DNA of 64,000 bases from Henriciella sp. AS95 (GTDB lineage: Bacteria > Pseudomonadota > Alphaproteobacteria > Caulobacterales > Hyphomonadaceae), in contig NZ_JBBMQM010000001.1 of assembly GCF_038900055.1 (NCBI RefSeq), forward strand, positions 2,232,001 to 2,296,000. The letters run 5' to 3'. Position 1 is the first letter of the stretch. Every line of letters starts with the position of its first letter. The translations under genes and the position numbers were made by a program. A model generated the notes under the pieces. That model did not search any database. It was not told the origin of the DNA and saw only the letters and a list, made by a program, of their open reading frames with translations. Shown one piece after another: positions 39,118 through 47,586 of this stretch.

Positions 39118-40335
39118 ATGGCATTCGACGTCGACCTCATTCGCGCTCAGTTTCCCATTCTTCAGCGGGAGATCAATGGAAAGCCCTTGATCTATCTGGA
39201 CAATGCCGCGAGCGCGCAGAAACCGGATACCGTGCTTGATGTGATGAGCGATCAGGCGCGTCACGCCTATGCGAACGTCCATCGCGGGCTGCATACTTTG
39301 GCGAATGAGACCACTGAGGCTTACGAAGGTGCGCGAGCAAAGATTCAGGCGTTTCTGAATGCACCCTCGCCGGAGTCGGTTGTCTTTACCAAAGGCGGAA
39401 CCGAGGCGATCAATCTGGTTGCCTCAGGCATAACCGACAGCATTAATTCCGGTGATGAGATTGTTCTGGCGATTTCAGAGCACCATTCGAACATTGTGCC
39501 CTGGCATTTTTTGCGCGAGCGGCATGGGGCCGTCCTGAAGTGGGTACCTCTGCTCGAGGATGGCCGTCTCGACATGGACGCCTATCGCCAGGCACTCGGC
39601 CCCAAAACGCGGATGGTTGCGATCGGCCACATGTCGAACGTGCTTGGAACGGTCGTTGATGCGAAGGAGGTGGTCCGACTCGCTCACGAGGTTGGTGCCC
39701 AGGTGCTGCTGGATGGATGCCAGGCTGGCGTGCATCTCGATATCGACGTCCAGGACATTGATTGCGATTTCTACGTCCTCACGGCTCACAAGATCTACGG
39801 GCCCACCGGGATTGGTGCGCTTTACGGCAAGCTGGACGCTCTCAAGGCGCTGCGGCCGTATCAGGGCGGCGGTGAAATGATCGAGATCGTGGAAATGGAC
39901 CGCGTGACCTACAATGAGCCACCCCACAAATTTGAAGCGGGCACACCCCCGATACTACAAGCGATCGGGTTTGGTGAGGCGATCGACTGGCTGTCACAAT
40001 TTAACAAGGAAGATATCCGTGCGCATGAGCATTCGCTTTATGAGCAGGCGTCTGCGGAATTGTCCAAGATCAACGGTCTTACTGAATATGGGCTCTCGGA
40101 AGGCAAGGGTCCCATCCTGTCGTTCAGCATTGAAGGCGCGCATCCGCATGATATTGCGCAACTGCTGGACCGTTACGGCGTTGCAGTCAGAGCAGGACAC
40201 CATTGCGCACAACCATTGATGAAACACCTCGGTATAACAGCCACGGCCCGTGCGAGCTTTGCGATCTACAATACCACTGCTGATGTGGAAGCATTCATTG
40301 AAGCCCTCCACAAAGCCCGTGGATTGCTGCTATAA
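39118..40335 (+). CDS. sufS: Cysteine desulfurase SufS (class II)
   Basis: SufS delivers sulfur from cysteine to the SUF scaffold. The 405-residue PLP enzyme shows YLDNAASAQKP at the N-terminus, FTKGGTEAINLVA, the PLP lysine in LTAHKIYGPTGIG (about residue 225) and the active-site Cys in RAGHHCAQPLM on the short loop that marks class II. It starts seven bases after sufD. No sufE or sufU gene is seen nearby, so its sulfur-transfer partner must be encoded elsewhere, or the class I enzyme at the head of the operon shares the task. Confidence 0.96.
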   Translation: MAFDVDLIRAQFPILQREINGKPLIYLDNAASAQKPDTVLDVMSDQARHAYANVHRGLHTLANETTEAYEGARAKIQAFLNAPSPESVVFTKGGTEAINLVASGITDSINSGDEIVLAISEHHSNIVPWHFLRERHGAVLKWVPLLEDGRLDMDAYRQALGPKTRMVAIGHMSNVLGTVVDAKEVVRLAHEVGAQVLLDGCQAGVHLDIDVQDIDCDFYVLTAHKIYGPTGIGALYGKLDALKALRPYQGGGEMIEIVEMDRVTYNEPPHKFEAGTPPILQAIGFGEAIDWLSQFNKEDIRAHEHSLYEQASAELSKINGLTEYGLSEGKGPILSFSIEGAHPHDIAQLLDRYGVAVRAGHHCAQPLMKHLGITATARASFAIYNTTADVEAFIEALHKARGLLL

Positions 40336-40344
40336 GGATTACAC

Positions 40345-40740
40345 ATGGCAGATGATATGAGCCTCGACCCCAATGTAGAGAACGCTGAGCAGGCGGATGC
40401 TTCAGAGAGCACTTCGCCGATCCCTCAAGATGAATTGAATCGCCTTACCGATGCACTCATTGCTTCGTTCAAAACCGTGTTTGACCCCGAGATCCCAGTC
40501 GACATTTATGAGCTTGGTCTCATCTACCGCGTCGATATTGACGATAACCGGAAGGTCGACATCGATATGACCCTGACGGCGCCGGGCTGTCCTGTCGCCG
40601 GGGACATGCCGGGGTGGGTCGAAAATGCGGCGCGCACGGTAGAGGGCGTGGATGATGTCGAGGTGCGACTGACATTCGATCCGCCTTGGGATCCATCACG
40701 CATGTCGGACGAAGCCCGGCTTGCGTTGAACATGCTCTGA
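40345..40740 (+). CDS. sufT: SUF-associated MIP18/DUF59-family protein (SufT-like)
   Basis: A 131-residue protein with an acidic N-terminal tail (about 1-35) and a MIP18-family domain (about 36-131): KTVFDPEIPVDIYELGLIY, MTLTAPGCPVAGDMP and VRLTFDPPWDPSRMS. Such proteins act in Fe-S cluster maturation or delivery. The conserved cysteine in APGCPV is present. It lies nine bases after sufS and 35 before sufA, in the usual alphaproteobacterial position. Confidence 0.92.
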   Translation: MADDMSLDPNVENAEQADASESTSPIPQDELNRLTDALIASFKTVFDPEIPVDIYELGLIYRVDIDDNRKVDIDMTLTAPGCPVAGDMPGWVENAARTVEGVDDVEVRLTFDPPWDPSRMSDEARLALNML

Positions 40741-40775
40741 TTGAAATTTTCGACGCAGGACCTCATCTACACGTC

Positions 40776-41135
40776 ATGGCCAGAAGACCCCGTCCACAAC
40801 TCGTTACGCTAACCGACGCTGCCGCAGAGCGCGTTAAACAGATCATGTCCGAGAAGGGCGCAGGTTATCTGCGCGTCGGCGTGAAAAATGGCGGCTGCGC
40901 CGGCATGGAATATGTCATGGACTATGTCGAGACGGCCGGACCGATGGATGAGGTTGTCGAAGACAAAGGCGTCCAGATCGTCGTTGACGCAAAAGCCGTT
41001 CTGTTCTTGCTCGGATCGGTCGTCGATTTTGAGACGACGATGCTCCACGAGAAATTTGTTTTTTCAAATCCCAACCAGACTGATGCTTGCGGTTGCGGCG
41101 AAAGTGTCACCATTGTTCCAGCAGCTGTTAGCTGA
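40776..41135 (+). CDS. sufA: A-type Fe-S carrier protein (SufA/HesB/IscA family)
   Basis: A 119-residue A-type carrier that passes Fe-S clusters from the scaffold to target proteins. The three cluster-binding cysteines are visible in NGGCAGMEY and ACGCGES near the C-terminus. The frame is open further upstream into sufT, but the ATG at 40776 begins the conserved domain. It is the last gene of the SUF cluster and is convergent with plsC, 15 bases away. Confidence 0.93.
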   Translation: MARRPRPQLVTLTDAAAERVKQIMSEKGAGYLRVGVKNGGCAGMEYVMDYVETAGPMDEVVEDKGVQIVVDAKAVLFLLGSVVDFETTMLHEKFVFSNPNQTDACGCGESVTIVPAAVS

Positions 41136-41150
41136 AGATCTCACTCAAGA

Positions 41151-41906
41151 TCAGTTTGGGTCTGGCAGTAATATCGATGGTTCGGCGTTCTCTTCGCGGC
41201 TCTCACGATAAAGATCCAGTACCCGGTCTTCGATTGTGTTGCTGAGCTTTTCGATGAACGCCTCTTTGCCGAAACCGGGCGGGATCGGCTCGAGAAATTC
41301 GACGACCGCACGGCCAGGCGTCTTTGCGAGCTTTTGCTGCTGCCAATACAATCCGAGATTGGTTGCCACTGGGACCACAGGAACGTTCATCGCCTTCTGC
41401 ATGTGCCAAACGCCGGGCTTGTAGCGGTAATGCGTACCGGGAGCGGCGAGGTGGCCTTCAGGGTAGACAAGCACCCTGACACCCTCCGCACGCGCTTTGA
41501 CCATGCCTTCTGCGAGCGACTTGGCCTTGCGATCACCGCCACCGCACGTATCGATTATAATGGCGCCGAGCTTGTTCAGAATGCGACCCACGAGCGGAAA
41601 GCGTTCCAGGTGGTCACCTGTAACGAATGAGAGATTATGGACCTCCGGATAGATCAGAAAGCCATCGCCCCAGCTCTGGTGCTTGGCTGCAATGATGAAT
41701 GGTCCATCGGGTAAGCGGTGCTTGCCGCGGATATCGGTAGAGATCCCGGCGATGGCTAAAAGCGCATACCGAACGGCCCGAGTATAGGACCGGATGACGA
41801 ACTGGGTCGCTCCTCGTCCTGGAAAGAGCAGGGTCGGCAATGCTGCCAATACGTAGATAACTGACAGGACGTAATAGACGCTGGTAAAGATGATGCCGCG
41901 CAACAC
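41151..41906 (-). CDS. plsC: 1-acyl-sn-glycerol-3-phosphate acyltransferase (PlsC family)
   Basis: PlsC makes phosphatidic acid from lysophosphatidic acid at the inner membrane. The 251-residue protein has an N-terminal hydrophobic segment (about 5-27), the acyltransferase motif KHQSWGDGF (H-x4-D, near residue 75) and the second motif VYPEGHLAAPG in place of the common FPEGTRS. The start appears to be GTG at 41906. It is the second gene after tetR on the same strand, seven bases apart, so it is probably under control of that repressor. Confidence 0.91.
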   Translation of the reverse strand: MLRGIIFTSVYYVLSVIYVLAALPTLLFPGRGATQFVIRSYTRAVRYALLAIAGISTDIRGKHRLPDGPFIIAAKHQSWGDGFLIYPEVHNLSFVTGDHLERFPLVGRILNKLGAIIIDTCGGGDRKAKSLAEGMVKARAEGVRVLVYPEGHLAAPGTHYRYKPGVWHMQKAMNVPVVPVATNLGLYWQQQKLAKTPGRAVVEFLEPIPPGFGKEAFIEKLSNTIEDRVLDLYRESREENAEPSILLPDPN

Positions 41907-41913
41907 TGGCGCA

Positions 41914-42504
41914 TCACTTCTGCATCAACACAGCCAGAACTGCGTTTGACAGAACGTCAACGCGGTCTGACATCGGGCCATCGATGCGATTGTATATCTT
42001 CGAAAGACCTGTCTGCATGACGACGCCCAGGCACATCGAAACAATGACAGCCGGATCACCCTTTGGCACATCGCCTGATGCCATCATCGCCGCGACGATC
42101 CTTTCAAGGATACTGACAGGGTCGTCATCGCGTTTGGTATCATTTGGCAAATAGCGGTTCAGCGAAACGAGATGAAAGGAAAACAGAAGCCAGTCCTCGT
42201 CCGCGAGTTTGCAATAGGCTTCTACGGCCCGGTTGATGCGCTGTTCTATCGTCCCTTCGGACGCTAGCGCTTCACGGAGCATTTCCCCAAGCCGATTGTG
42301 GATGGTCATGAAGAGCGAAACCGCTAATTCGTCTTTGCCCTTATAATGGCGATATAGCGCGCCTTCGGATACGCCGGCCTCGCTAGCGATTTCGCGTGTG
42401 GTCGCCGCATCAAAACCGTCATGAACGAATAACTTCAGGGCTGCGCGCTCGATTTTAGGCTTCGCGCTTCGCCTGACTTTCTTTTCAACCGCCGAATCTG
42501 TCAT
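41914..42504 (-). CDS. TetR-family transcriptional regulator
   Basis: A 196-residue repressor with an N-terminal TetR helix-turn-helix: GFDAATTREIASEAGVSEGA followed by LYRHYKGKDEL (about residues 30-62). The remainder is an all-helical ligand-binding domain whose effector cannot be told from sequence. The ATG at 42504 follows AAGGA. The upstream promoter contains a perfect palindrome over the -35 box, so autoregulation is likely. The gene pair tetR-plsC suggests control of membrane lipid synthesis, perhaps sensing an acyl-CoA or lipid; this last point is inference. Confidence 0.92.
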   Translation of the reverse strand: MTDSAVEKKVRRSAKPKIERAALKLFVHDGFDAATTREIASEAGVSEGALYRHYKGKDELAVSLFMTIHNRLGEMLREALASEGTIEQRINRAVEAYCKLADEDWLLFSFHLVSLNRYLPNDTKRDDDPVSILERIVAAMMASGDVPKGDPAVIVSMCLGVVMQTGLSKIYNRIDGPMSDRVDVLSNAVLAVLMQK

Positions 42505-42527
42505 ACGAAGTTCCTTCTGTTAAACAT

Positions 42528-42568
42528 CATATAGCATGATCGTCGGAAAAAGCAAGTGAGCGCTCACT
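42528..42568 (-). promoter_or_regulatory. tetR-plsC promoter with palindromic operator
   Basis: On the minus strand, TTGCTT (42550-42555) and TATATG (42528-42533) form a -35/-10 pair with a 16-base spacer, 24 bases before the tetR start. The perfect 14-bp palindrome AGTGAGCGCTCACT (42555-42568) abuts the -35 hexamer. Position and symmetry fit an operator for the TetR protein encoded next to it. Confidence 0.68.
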
Positions 42569-42754
42569 AACGTTTGGCGAGGCGAAATAATACGTGCGCC
42601 ATGGGAGTGAAGATCGTGAGGCAATTCCCTGTGCTTGTCGCGAACGCCACGACAGATGTTACTCAGAAACTGCGCTCATTGCTTGAAGTGTCTTGTTTGC
42701 AAAGTATGCCCTTCACAGATATAGCCACGAGCCTGATTTTCGGGGAGAGACAAC

Positions 42755-43135
42755 ATGATCAAGAGATTGGCCGCTTTGGGCCTGACATCGCTAACTTTAG
42801 CGCCGGCCGCTTTGGCTCAAGAGCAGGGCGGCGGCGGTGGCGGTTTGATGGCACAGCTTATTTTCTTCGTGCCGCTCATCCTCATTTTTTACTTCCTGCT
42901 CATTCGTCCTGCGAATCAGCGACAGAAGAAACACCGGGCCATGATCGAAGCCGTTGTGAAGGGCGATACAGTCATCACGACGGGCGGCTTGATCGGTAAG
43001 GTCGCCAAGGTGACGGACCAGGAAATCAGCGTCGATATTGCCGAAGGTGTGCGTGTCCGTGTCGTCAAAGGCATGATTGCCGATGTTCGCGGCAAGAATG
43101 AGCCAGTCGTCGCGAACGATACGAAGTCGGCCTGA
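42755..43135 (+). CDS. yajC: Sec translocase accessory subunit YajC
   Basis: YajC associates with SecDF and YidC at the Sec translocon. The 126-residue protein has an N-terminal hydrophobic/Ala-rich stretch resembling a signal peptide, a single transmembrane helix (about 30-50: FFVPLILIFYFLLIRP), the family motif RPANQRQKKH immediately after it, and a cytoplasmic domain with GDTVITTGGLIGKVAKV. The ATG at 42755 follows GGGGAGAG. It is the first gene of yajC-secD-secF. Confidence 0.94.
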   Translation: MIKRLAALGLTSLTLAPAALAQEQGGGGGGLMAQLIFFVPLILIFYFLLIRPANQRQKKHRAMIEAVVKGDTVITTGGLIGKVAKVTDQEISVDIAEGVRVRVVKGMIADVRGKNEPVVANDTKSA

Positions 43136-43159
43136 TCTGCCTGACGAGGGGTACTGAAC

Positions 43160-44836
43160 ATGCTGAATTTTCCGGCCTGGAAAGTCGCACTCATCTGTCT
43201 TGTCCTGCTGTGGGGCGGCTTGCTGGCATTGCCCAATGCTTTTTCCGACGGCTTTCTAGGCATTCAGCCTCGCGACACAGGCGCGACTGACCCGCAATCG
43301 ATCCTTGAATATGATCAACAAAAGGCGGCTGCGGAGCAGTCGTGGTGGCCCGGATTTCTTCCCACCAGCAAAGTAAACCTTGGTCTTGACCTCCAGGGCG
43401 GCGTGTACCTGCTGACTGAAATCGACCCTGAAGAAGTCGCAGCCAATCGTCTTGAATCGCTGCAGGCGGACATCCGGGATGTGCTGAACGATCCCCAGCT
43501 AATCACGCGCGATGTGCCCGAGCAGGATGGAAGCACGCTACCCATTCGTCTTCGTAATCCCGACCAGATGGATGACGCGCTGCGCCGTTTGCGTCGGATT
43601 AATCCGACGATCGGCGCCACTGGTGGTGAGAAGATCATGAGCATTGAGCAACGCGGCGAAGCGATGATCATGATTTCGGTTTCAGATGCTGCGATGCAGG
43701 CTCTGGCCGCCGACGCTCAGGACAAGATGATCGAAATCATCAGGCGTCGTCTCGACCCTGATGGTGTGAGCGAAGTGTCAATTACGCCGCAAGGCGACAC
43801 ACGCATCGTCATTGAGGCGCCGGGCGAGGCCGACCCGCGCCGGATCAAGGACATCCTTGGCCGTGCGGGGCGCATGACCTTCAATATGGCCGATAGCAGC
43901 CCGTCCTCCATCGCCGCCGCTGAGACTGGCCGTCCGCGACCGGGCTTTGAACTGGTGCAGGACGAAAACGGTATTTCGTACCTCATTAACCGCACACCTG
44001 TTGTCACCGGCAGCGATATCGCCACGGCGAACCAGGGCTATGACCCTGATGACAACTCACCGGCTGTCGATTTTCGATTGACCGGCAGTGGCGCTGAACG
44101 TTTCGGCCGGACTACGGCGAACAATCGCGGCGAGCTGTTTGCTATTGTTCTTGATGGGAAGGTGATGTCCGCACCGCGTATCAATGAACCGATCTGGGGC
44201 GGCAACGTCCAGATCACGGGTAGCTTCAGCATGCAGGAAGCTCAGGACCTTGCGGCAATCATTGAAGCTGGCGAACTTCCAGGCAAACTTGGGTTTATCG
44301 AAGAGCGTACGGTTGGCCCTGGTCTTGGTGCGGACTCCATCAGGGCTGGTACGCGCGCCAGTATCATCGGGCTTGTTCTCGTGGCCGTCTTCATGATCAT
44401 TGCGTATGGCCTGATTGGCGGATTTGCGGTCGGATCTCTGATCGCGAACATTGTGCTCATCCTGGGCGCCCTTTCCGGACTGGGCGCCACGCTTACGCTA
44501 CCAGGCATTGCGGGCATCATTCTGACGATCGGTATGGCCGTCGATGCCAATGTGATCGTGTTTGAAAGGATCCGTGAAGAACAACGGTCGGGTCGGTCGC
44601 CAAATACGGCCGTCATTGCTGGCTATGAGCGAGCGCTATCCACTATTCTGGACGCCAACATTACGACCTTTATCGCCGCGGCGATCCTGTACATGCTTGG
44701 ATCGGGCCCGGTGAAGGGCTTTGCCGTTACACTAGCGATTGGTATCGTGACCTCGGTTTTCACCGCCTTCGTTGTCACACGTTGGTTTACCGCTGTCTGG
44801 CTGCGGCTCGCCAAACCGCGCAAACTGTCGATTTAA
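43160..44836 (+). CDS. secD: Protein-export membrane protein SecD
   Basis: SecD uses the proton-motive force to finish protein export. The 558-residue protein has an N-terminal helix (about 7-27), a large periplasmic region with LGLDLQGGVYLL (P1 domain), and a five-helix C-terminal bundle with the RND-type signature AVDANVIVFERIREE. The start is ATG at 43160, preceded by GAGGGG. It lies 24 bases after yajC and 15 before secF. Confidence 0.96.
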   Translation: MLNFPAWKVALICLVLLWGGLLALPNAFSDGFLGIQPRDTGATDPQSILEYDQQKAAAEQSWWPGFLPTSKVNLGLDLQGGVYLLTEIDPEEVAANRLESLQADIRDVLNDPQLITRDVPEQDGSTLPIRLRNPDQMDDALRRLRRINPTIGATGGEKIMSIEQRGEAMIMISVSDAAMQALAADAQDKMIEIIRRRLDPDGVSEVSITPQGDTRIVIEAPGEADPRRIKDILGRAGRMTFNMADSSPSSIAAAETGRPRPGFELVQDENGISYLINRTPVVTGSDIATANQGYDPDDNSPAVDFRLTGSGAERFGRTTANNRGELFAIVLDGKVMSAPRINEPIWGGNVQITGSFSMQEAQDLAAIIEAGELPGKLGFIEERTVGPGLGADSIRAGTRASIIGLVLVAVFMIIAYGLIGGFAVGSLIANIVLILGALSGLGATLTLPGIAGIILTIGMAVDANVIVFERIREEQRSGRSPNTAVIAGYERALSTILDANITTFIAAAILYMLGSGPVKGFAVTLAIGIVTSVFTAFVVTRWFTAVWLRLAKPRKLSI

Positions 44837-44851
44837 AGGGAGGCTGGATAC

Positions 44852-45817
44852 ATGCTTCTGCAATATTGGCCTCAAAAGACCGACGTGAAATTCATGTCGT
44901 TTCGCCTGCCAGCCCTCGTGTTCTCCGTGGTGCTTATTGCGGCGTCCTTTTTCATGATCTTCACCAAAGGCTTGAATTTCGGCATTGATTTCGCGGGCGG
45001 ATCCGTCATCGAAATCGAACAACCTGTCGATGTGAACGAACAGGATGTTCGCGGCGTCGTCGGTGAACTGGGCCTCGGTGAGGTACAGGTGAACGCGGCT
45101 CGCGGTACAGGTGTCGAAGGCATCGAAGTGATTGTTATCCGTTTCGCGACCCAGGTTGCGGAAGATGGTGACCAGGAAGCAGCTCAGCAGGTTGCGAACA
45201 ACAGCGTACGAGCTGCGCTGGAAGCGGCCTTTCCGGGCGTGAACATCCGCAGCAGTGCGGCGGTCGGGCCGAAGGTCTCGGGCGAACTCCTGCGTAGCGG
45301 TCTGATCGCGCTGGGCGTCGCACTGGCGCTTATGATGCTGTATATTTCGGTGCGCTTCCAATGGCAGTACGCGTTGGGCGCTGTTGCGGCGCTTTTCCAC
45401 GATGTCATCATCACCATGGGCATGTTTGCGCTGACGCAATTCGAGTTCAACCTTTCTACTATCGCTGCGTTGCTGACCATTGTCGGTTATTCGATGAACG
45501 ACACCGTGATCGTGTTTGACCGGGTCCGCGAAGAGGCACGCAAGTACAAGAAGCTGGATCTCGGCCAGGTGATCGATATTGCGATCAATCAGACGCTGTC
45601 GCGCACGCTCCTGACGTCCGGGACAACGCTGCTTGCATTGCTGAGCATCTACATCTTCGGCGGCACCGTCCTGAGCGGGATGAGCTTTGCGCTGATCTTT
45701 GGTGTGGTGATTGGCACCTATTCATCAATCTTCGTTGCGTCAGCGCTTGTGCTGATGCTGGGGATTGATCGCGGAGAGAAGGCCAAACGCGAGGTCGTTG
45801 GCTTTCAGGGCACCTGA
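44852..45817 (+). CDS. secF: Protein-export membrane protein SecF
   Basis: SecF is the partner of SecD. The 321-residue protein has one N-terminal helix (about 22-42), a short periplasmic domain starting GLNFGIDFAGGSVIEI, and five C-terminal helices with the signature GYSMNDTVIVFDRVREE. AGGGAGG precedes the ATG at 44852. Its stop is directly followed by the stop of the convergent nadK gene with no bases between. Confidence 0.96.
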   Translation: MLLQYWPQKTDVKFMSFRLPALVFSVVLIAASFFMIFTKGLNFGIDFAGGSVIEIEQPVDVNEQDVRGVVGELGLGEVQVNAARGTGVEGIEVIVIRFATQVAEDGDQEAAQQVANNSVRAALEAAFPGVNIRSSAAVGPKVSGELLRSGLIALGVALALMMLYISVRFQWQYALGAVAALFHDVIITMGMFALTQFEFNLSTIAALLTIVGYSMNDTVIVFDRVREEARKYKKLDLGQVIDIAINQTLSRTLLTSGTTLLALLSIYIFGGTVLSGMSFALIFGVVIGTYSSIFVASALVLMLGIDRGEKAKREVVGFQGT

Positions 45818-46582
45818 TCAGAAAGAGAACTGTTCTCGCAGGACGCGCTCGTCGAGAGCGTGCCCTGGGTCAAACAGCATGGTAAGCGGCTTGCTGCGAT
45901 CTTCCATCACTCTCACATGGGCGATGTCTCTGACTTCCTGATTGTCCGCGCCTGCAGCCACTGGTCGGCGTTCTGGCTCTACAATATCAAATTCGACTTT
46001 TGCATCATGACGAAGAAGGGCACCGCGCCACCGACGAGGGCGGAACGCGCTCACTGGCGTTAGGGCCAACAGATTCGCGCCGATCGGCAGGATAGGACCG
46101 TGAGCTGACAGGTTGTATGCCGTTGACCCTGCTGGGGTCGCCACCATTATGCCGTCGCAGGTCAGTTCACTCATCCTTTCGCGGCTGTCGACACGAATAC
46201 GAAGCTTGGCGCTCTGGGCCGTTTGCCTGAACAGTGAAATTTCATTGATTGCCAGACATTCGTGAAGCTCACCGTGGATGTCGGTCGCAGCCATACGCAA
46301 TGGCATCACAGTGGCCTTCTCGGCCTTGTTTATACGCTGATACAGGTCTTCCTCATCGAAGTCATTCATGAGGAAGCCAACCGTACCCCGGTTCATGCCA
46401 TAGACAGGTTTTTTGTCGCCAAAGCGCCGTCGCATGGCGTCCAACATTGCCCCGTCGCCGCCAAGCGCCACGATGACTTCAGCGTTCTCTTCTGAGACCT
46501 GTCCATATTTCTTGGTAAGCCGCTGAAGTGCTTCTTGAGCTTCAGGTCGGCGCGATGCGCTGAATGCAATACTGATCTTCAT
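45818..46582 (-). CDS. nadK: NAD kinase
   Basis: NadK phosphorylates NAD to NADP. The 254-residue product shows VALGGDGAMLDAMR (GGDG motif, about residue 45), YGMNRGTVGFLMND, and the second conserved region DGIMVATPAGSTAYNLSAHGPI. The frame is open upstream to 46624, with ATG codons also at 46591 and 46624. The ATG at 46582 matches where homologues begin, but no start has a clear ribosome site. Confidence 0.93.
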   Translation of the reverse strand: MKISIAFSASRRPEAQEALQRLTKKYGQVSEENAEVIVALGGDGAMLDAMRRRFGDKKPVYGMNRGTVGFLMNDFDEEDLYQRINKAEKATVMPLRMAATDIHGELHECLAINEISLFRQTAQSAKLRIRVDSRERMSELTCDGIMVATPAGSTAYNLSAHGPILPIGANLLALTPVSAFRPRRWRGALLRHDAKVEFDIVEPERRPVAAGADNQEVRDIAHVRVMEDRSKPLTMLFDPGHALDERVLREQFSF

Positions 46583-46689
46583 GGCGTCCATGTCGGACGG
46601 TGCAGCGCTTTGGTCAAGCGTCATCGGTAACCGCGCCTAGTGTCTGAAGCATGTTTTGATGTATGATGGAAAAAAGAACGGAGGACGCC

Positions 46690-47481
46690 ATGCCAGATGA
46701 TATGAAGCCGATCAGTCTAAGAGATTCAGTAAGCGAGGAGGAGTGGACCGCACGCGTCGACCTCGCCATGCTTTATCGCCTGACTGCGCTTCATGGCTGG
46801 GACGACATGATTTTCACTCACATTTCTCATCGCGTGCCTGGCCCGGAACATCACTTCCTGATCAACCCCTATGGGATGTTGTTCGAAGAGATTACCGCTT
46901 CGTCGCTGGTGAAAGTCGATCTCGAAGGCAATATCGTGTTGGACTCACCGTACTTCATTAATCCGGCGGGATTCACGATCCATTCGGCAATTCATATGCA
47001 TCGCGAAGATGCGAATGTGGTGATGCATCTCCATACCGATCAGGGCGTCGCCGTGTCGTCCCAGAAAGAGGGGCTGTTACCTATCTCACAAACGGCGATG
47101 GCGATCCGCGAAGACGTTGCTTATCATGACTATGAAGGCATTGCGCTGGACCTTGATGAGCGCGAGCGTCTGGTTGCGGACCTCGGGCCCGAGAAGCATT
47201 CGATGTTGCTTCGCAATCACGGGACGCTGACGTGCGGAACGACCGCAGCAATGACGTTTACACGCATGTTCTTCCTGGAGAGAGCCTGCAATATGCAAAT
47301 CATGGCGCTTTCAGCAGGGCGAAACGGCGTTCTGGAATGTGGTGAAGATCTGCAGGAGAAAGTTGCAAGACAGGGCGGAATGACCGGTCAGAAGTCTGGG
47401 ATGAGCTCGCTCTCCGAACACCTGGTCTGGCCAGCAATGAAGCGGAAGCTGGACCGCCAGTCACCAGGCTATGACGCCTGA
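46690..47481 (+). CDS. Class II aldolase/adducin family protein
   Basis: A 263-residue protein of the class II aldolase/adducin head fold, which includes zinc enzymes acting on sugar phosphates and many uncharacterised relatives. Zinc-site histidines appear in VVMHLHTDQG and RNHGTLT. The position of the acid/base residue cannot be assigned, and the substrate is unknown. The GGAGG at 46680-46684 fixes the ATG at 46690 rather than an upstream ATG at 46663. It is divergent from nadK and 105 bases upstream of hemA. Confidence 0.88.
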   Translation: MPDDMKPISLRDSVSEEEWTARVDLAMLYRLTALHGWDDMIFTHISHRVPGPEHHFLINPYGMLFEEITASSLVKVDLEGNIVLDSPYFINPAGFTIHSAIHMHREDANVVMHLHTDQGVAVSSQKEGLLPISQTAMAIREDVAYHDYEGIALDLDERERLVADLGPEKHSMLLRNHGTLTCGTTAAMTFTRMFFLERACNMQIMALSAGRNGVLECGEDLQEKVARQGGMTGQKSGMSSLSEHLVWPAMKRKLDRQSPGYDA

Positions 47482-47586
47482 TGGCAGGTGTGACAAATCC
47501 ACATAGGTAGAATTACGGTCTGGAAAGAGCGGATTTCGTTTGCCATATAGTCGCCCAATGAGACGCCCCAAGAGGGAAATAATATT

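Noticed and set aside
42574-42999. 141-codon plus-strand open frame in the tetR-yajC gap running into yajC.
   Set aside because: Composition is Arg/Cys-rich, it overlaps yajC in another frame, and yajC has a better ribosome site and clear family match.
45825-45837. GAGAACTGTTCTC near-palindrome between secF and nadK.
   Set aside because: It lies within the coding end of nadK, where codon constraints explain it, and convergent ends give no promoter to control.
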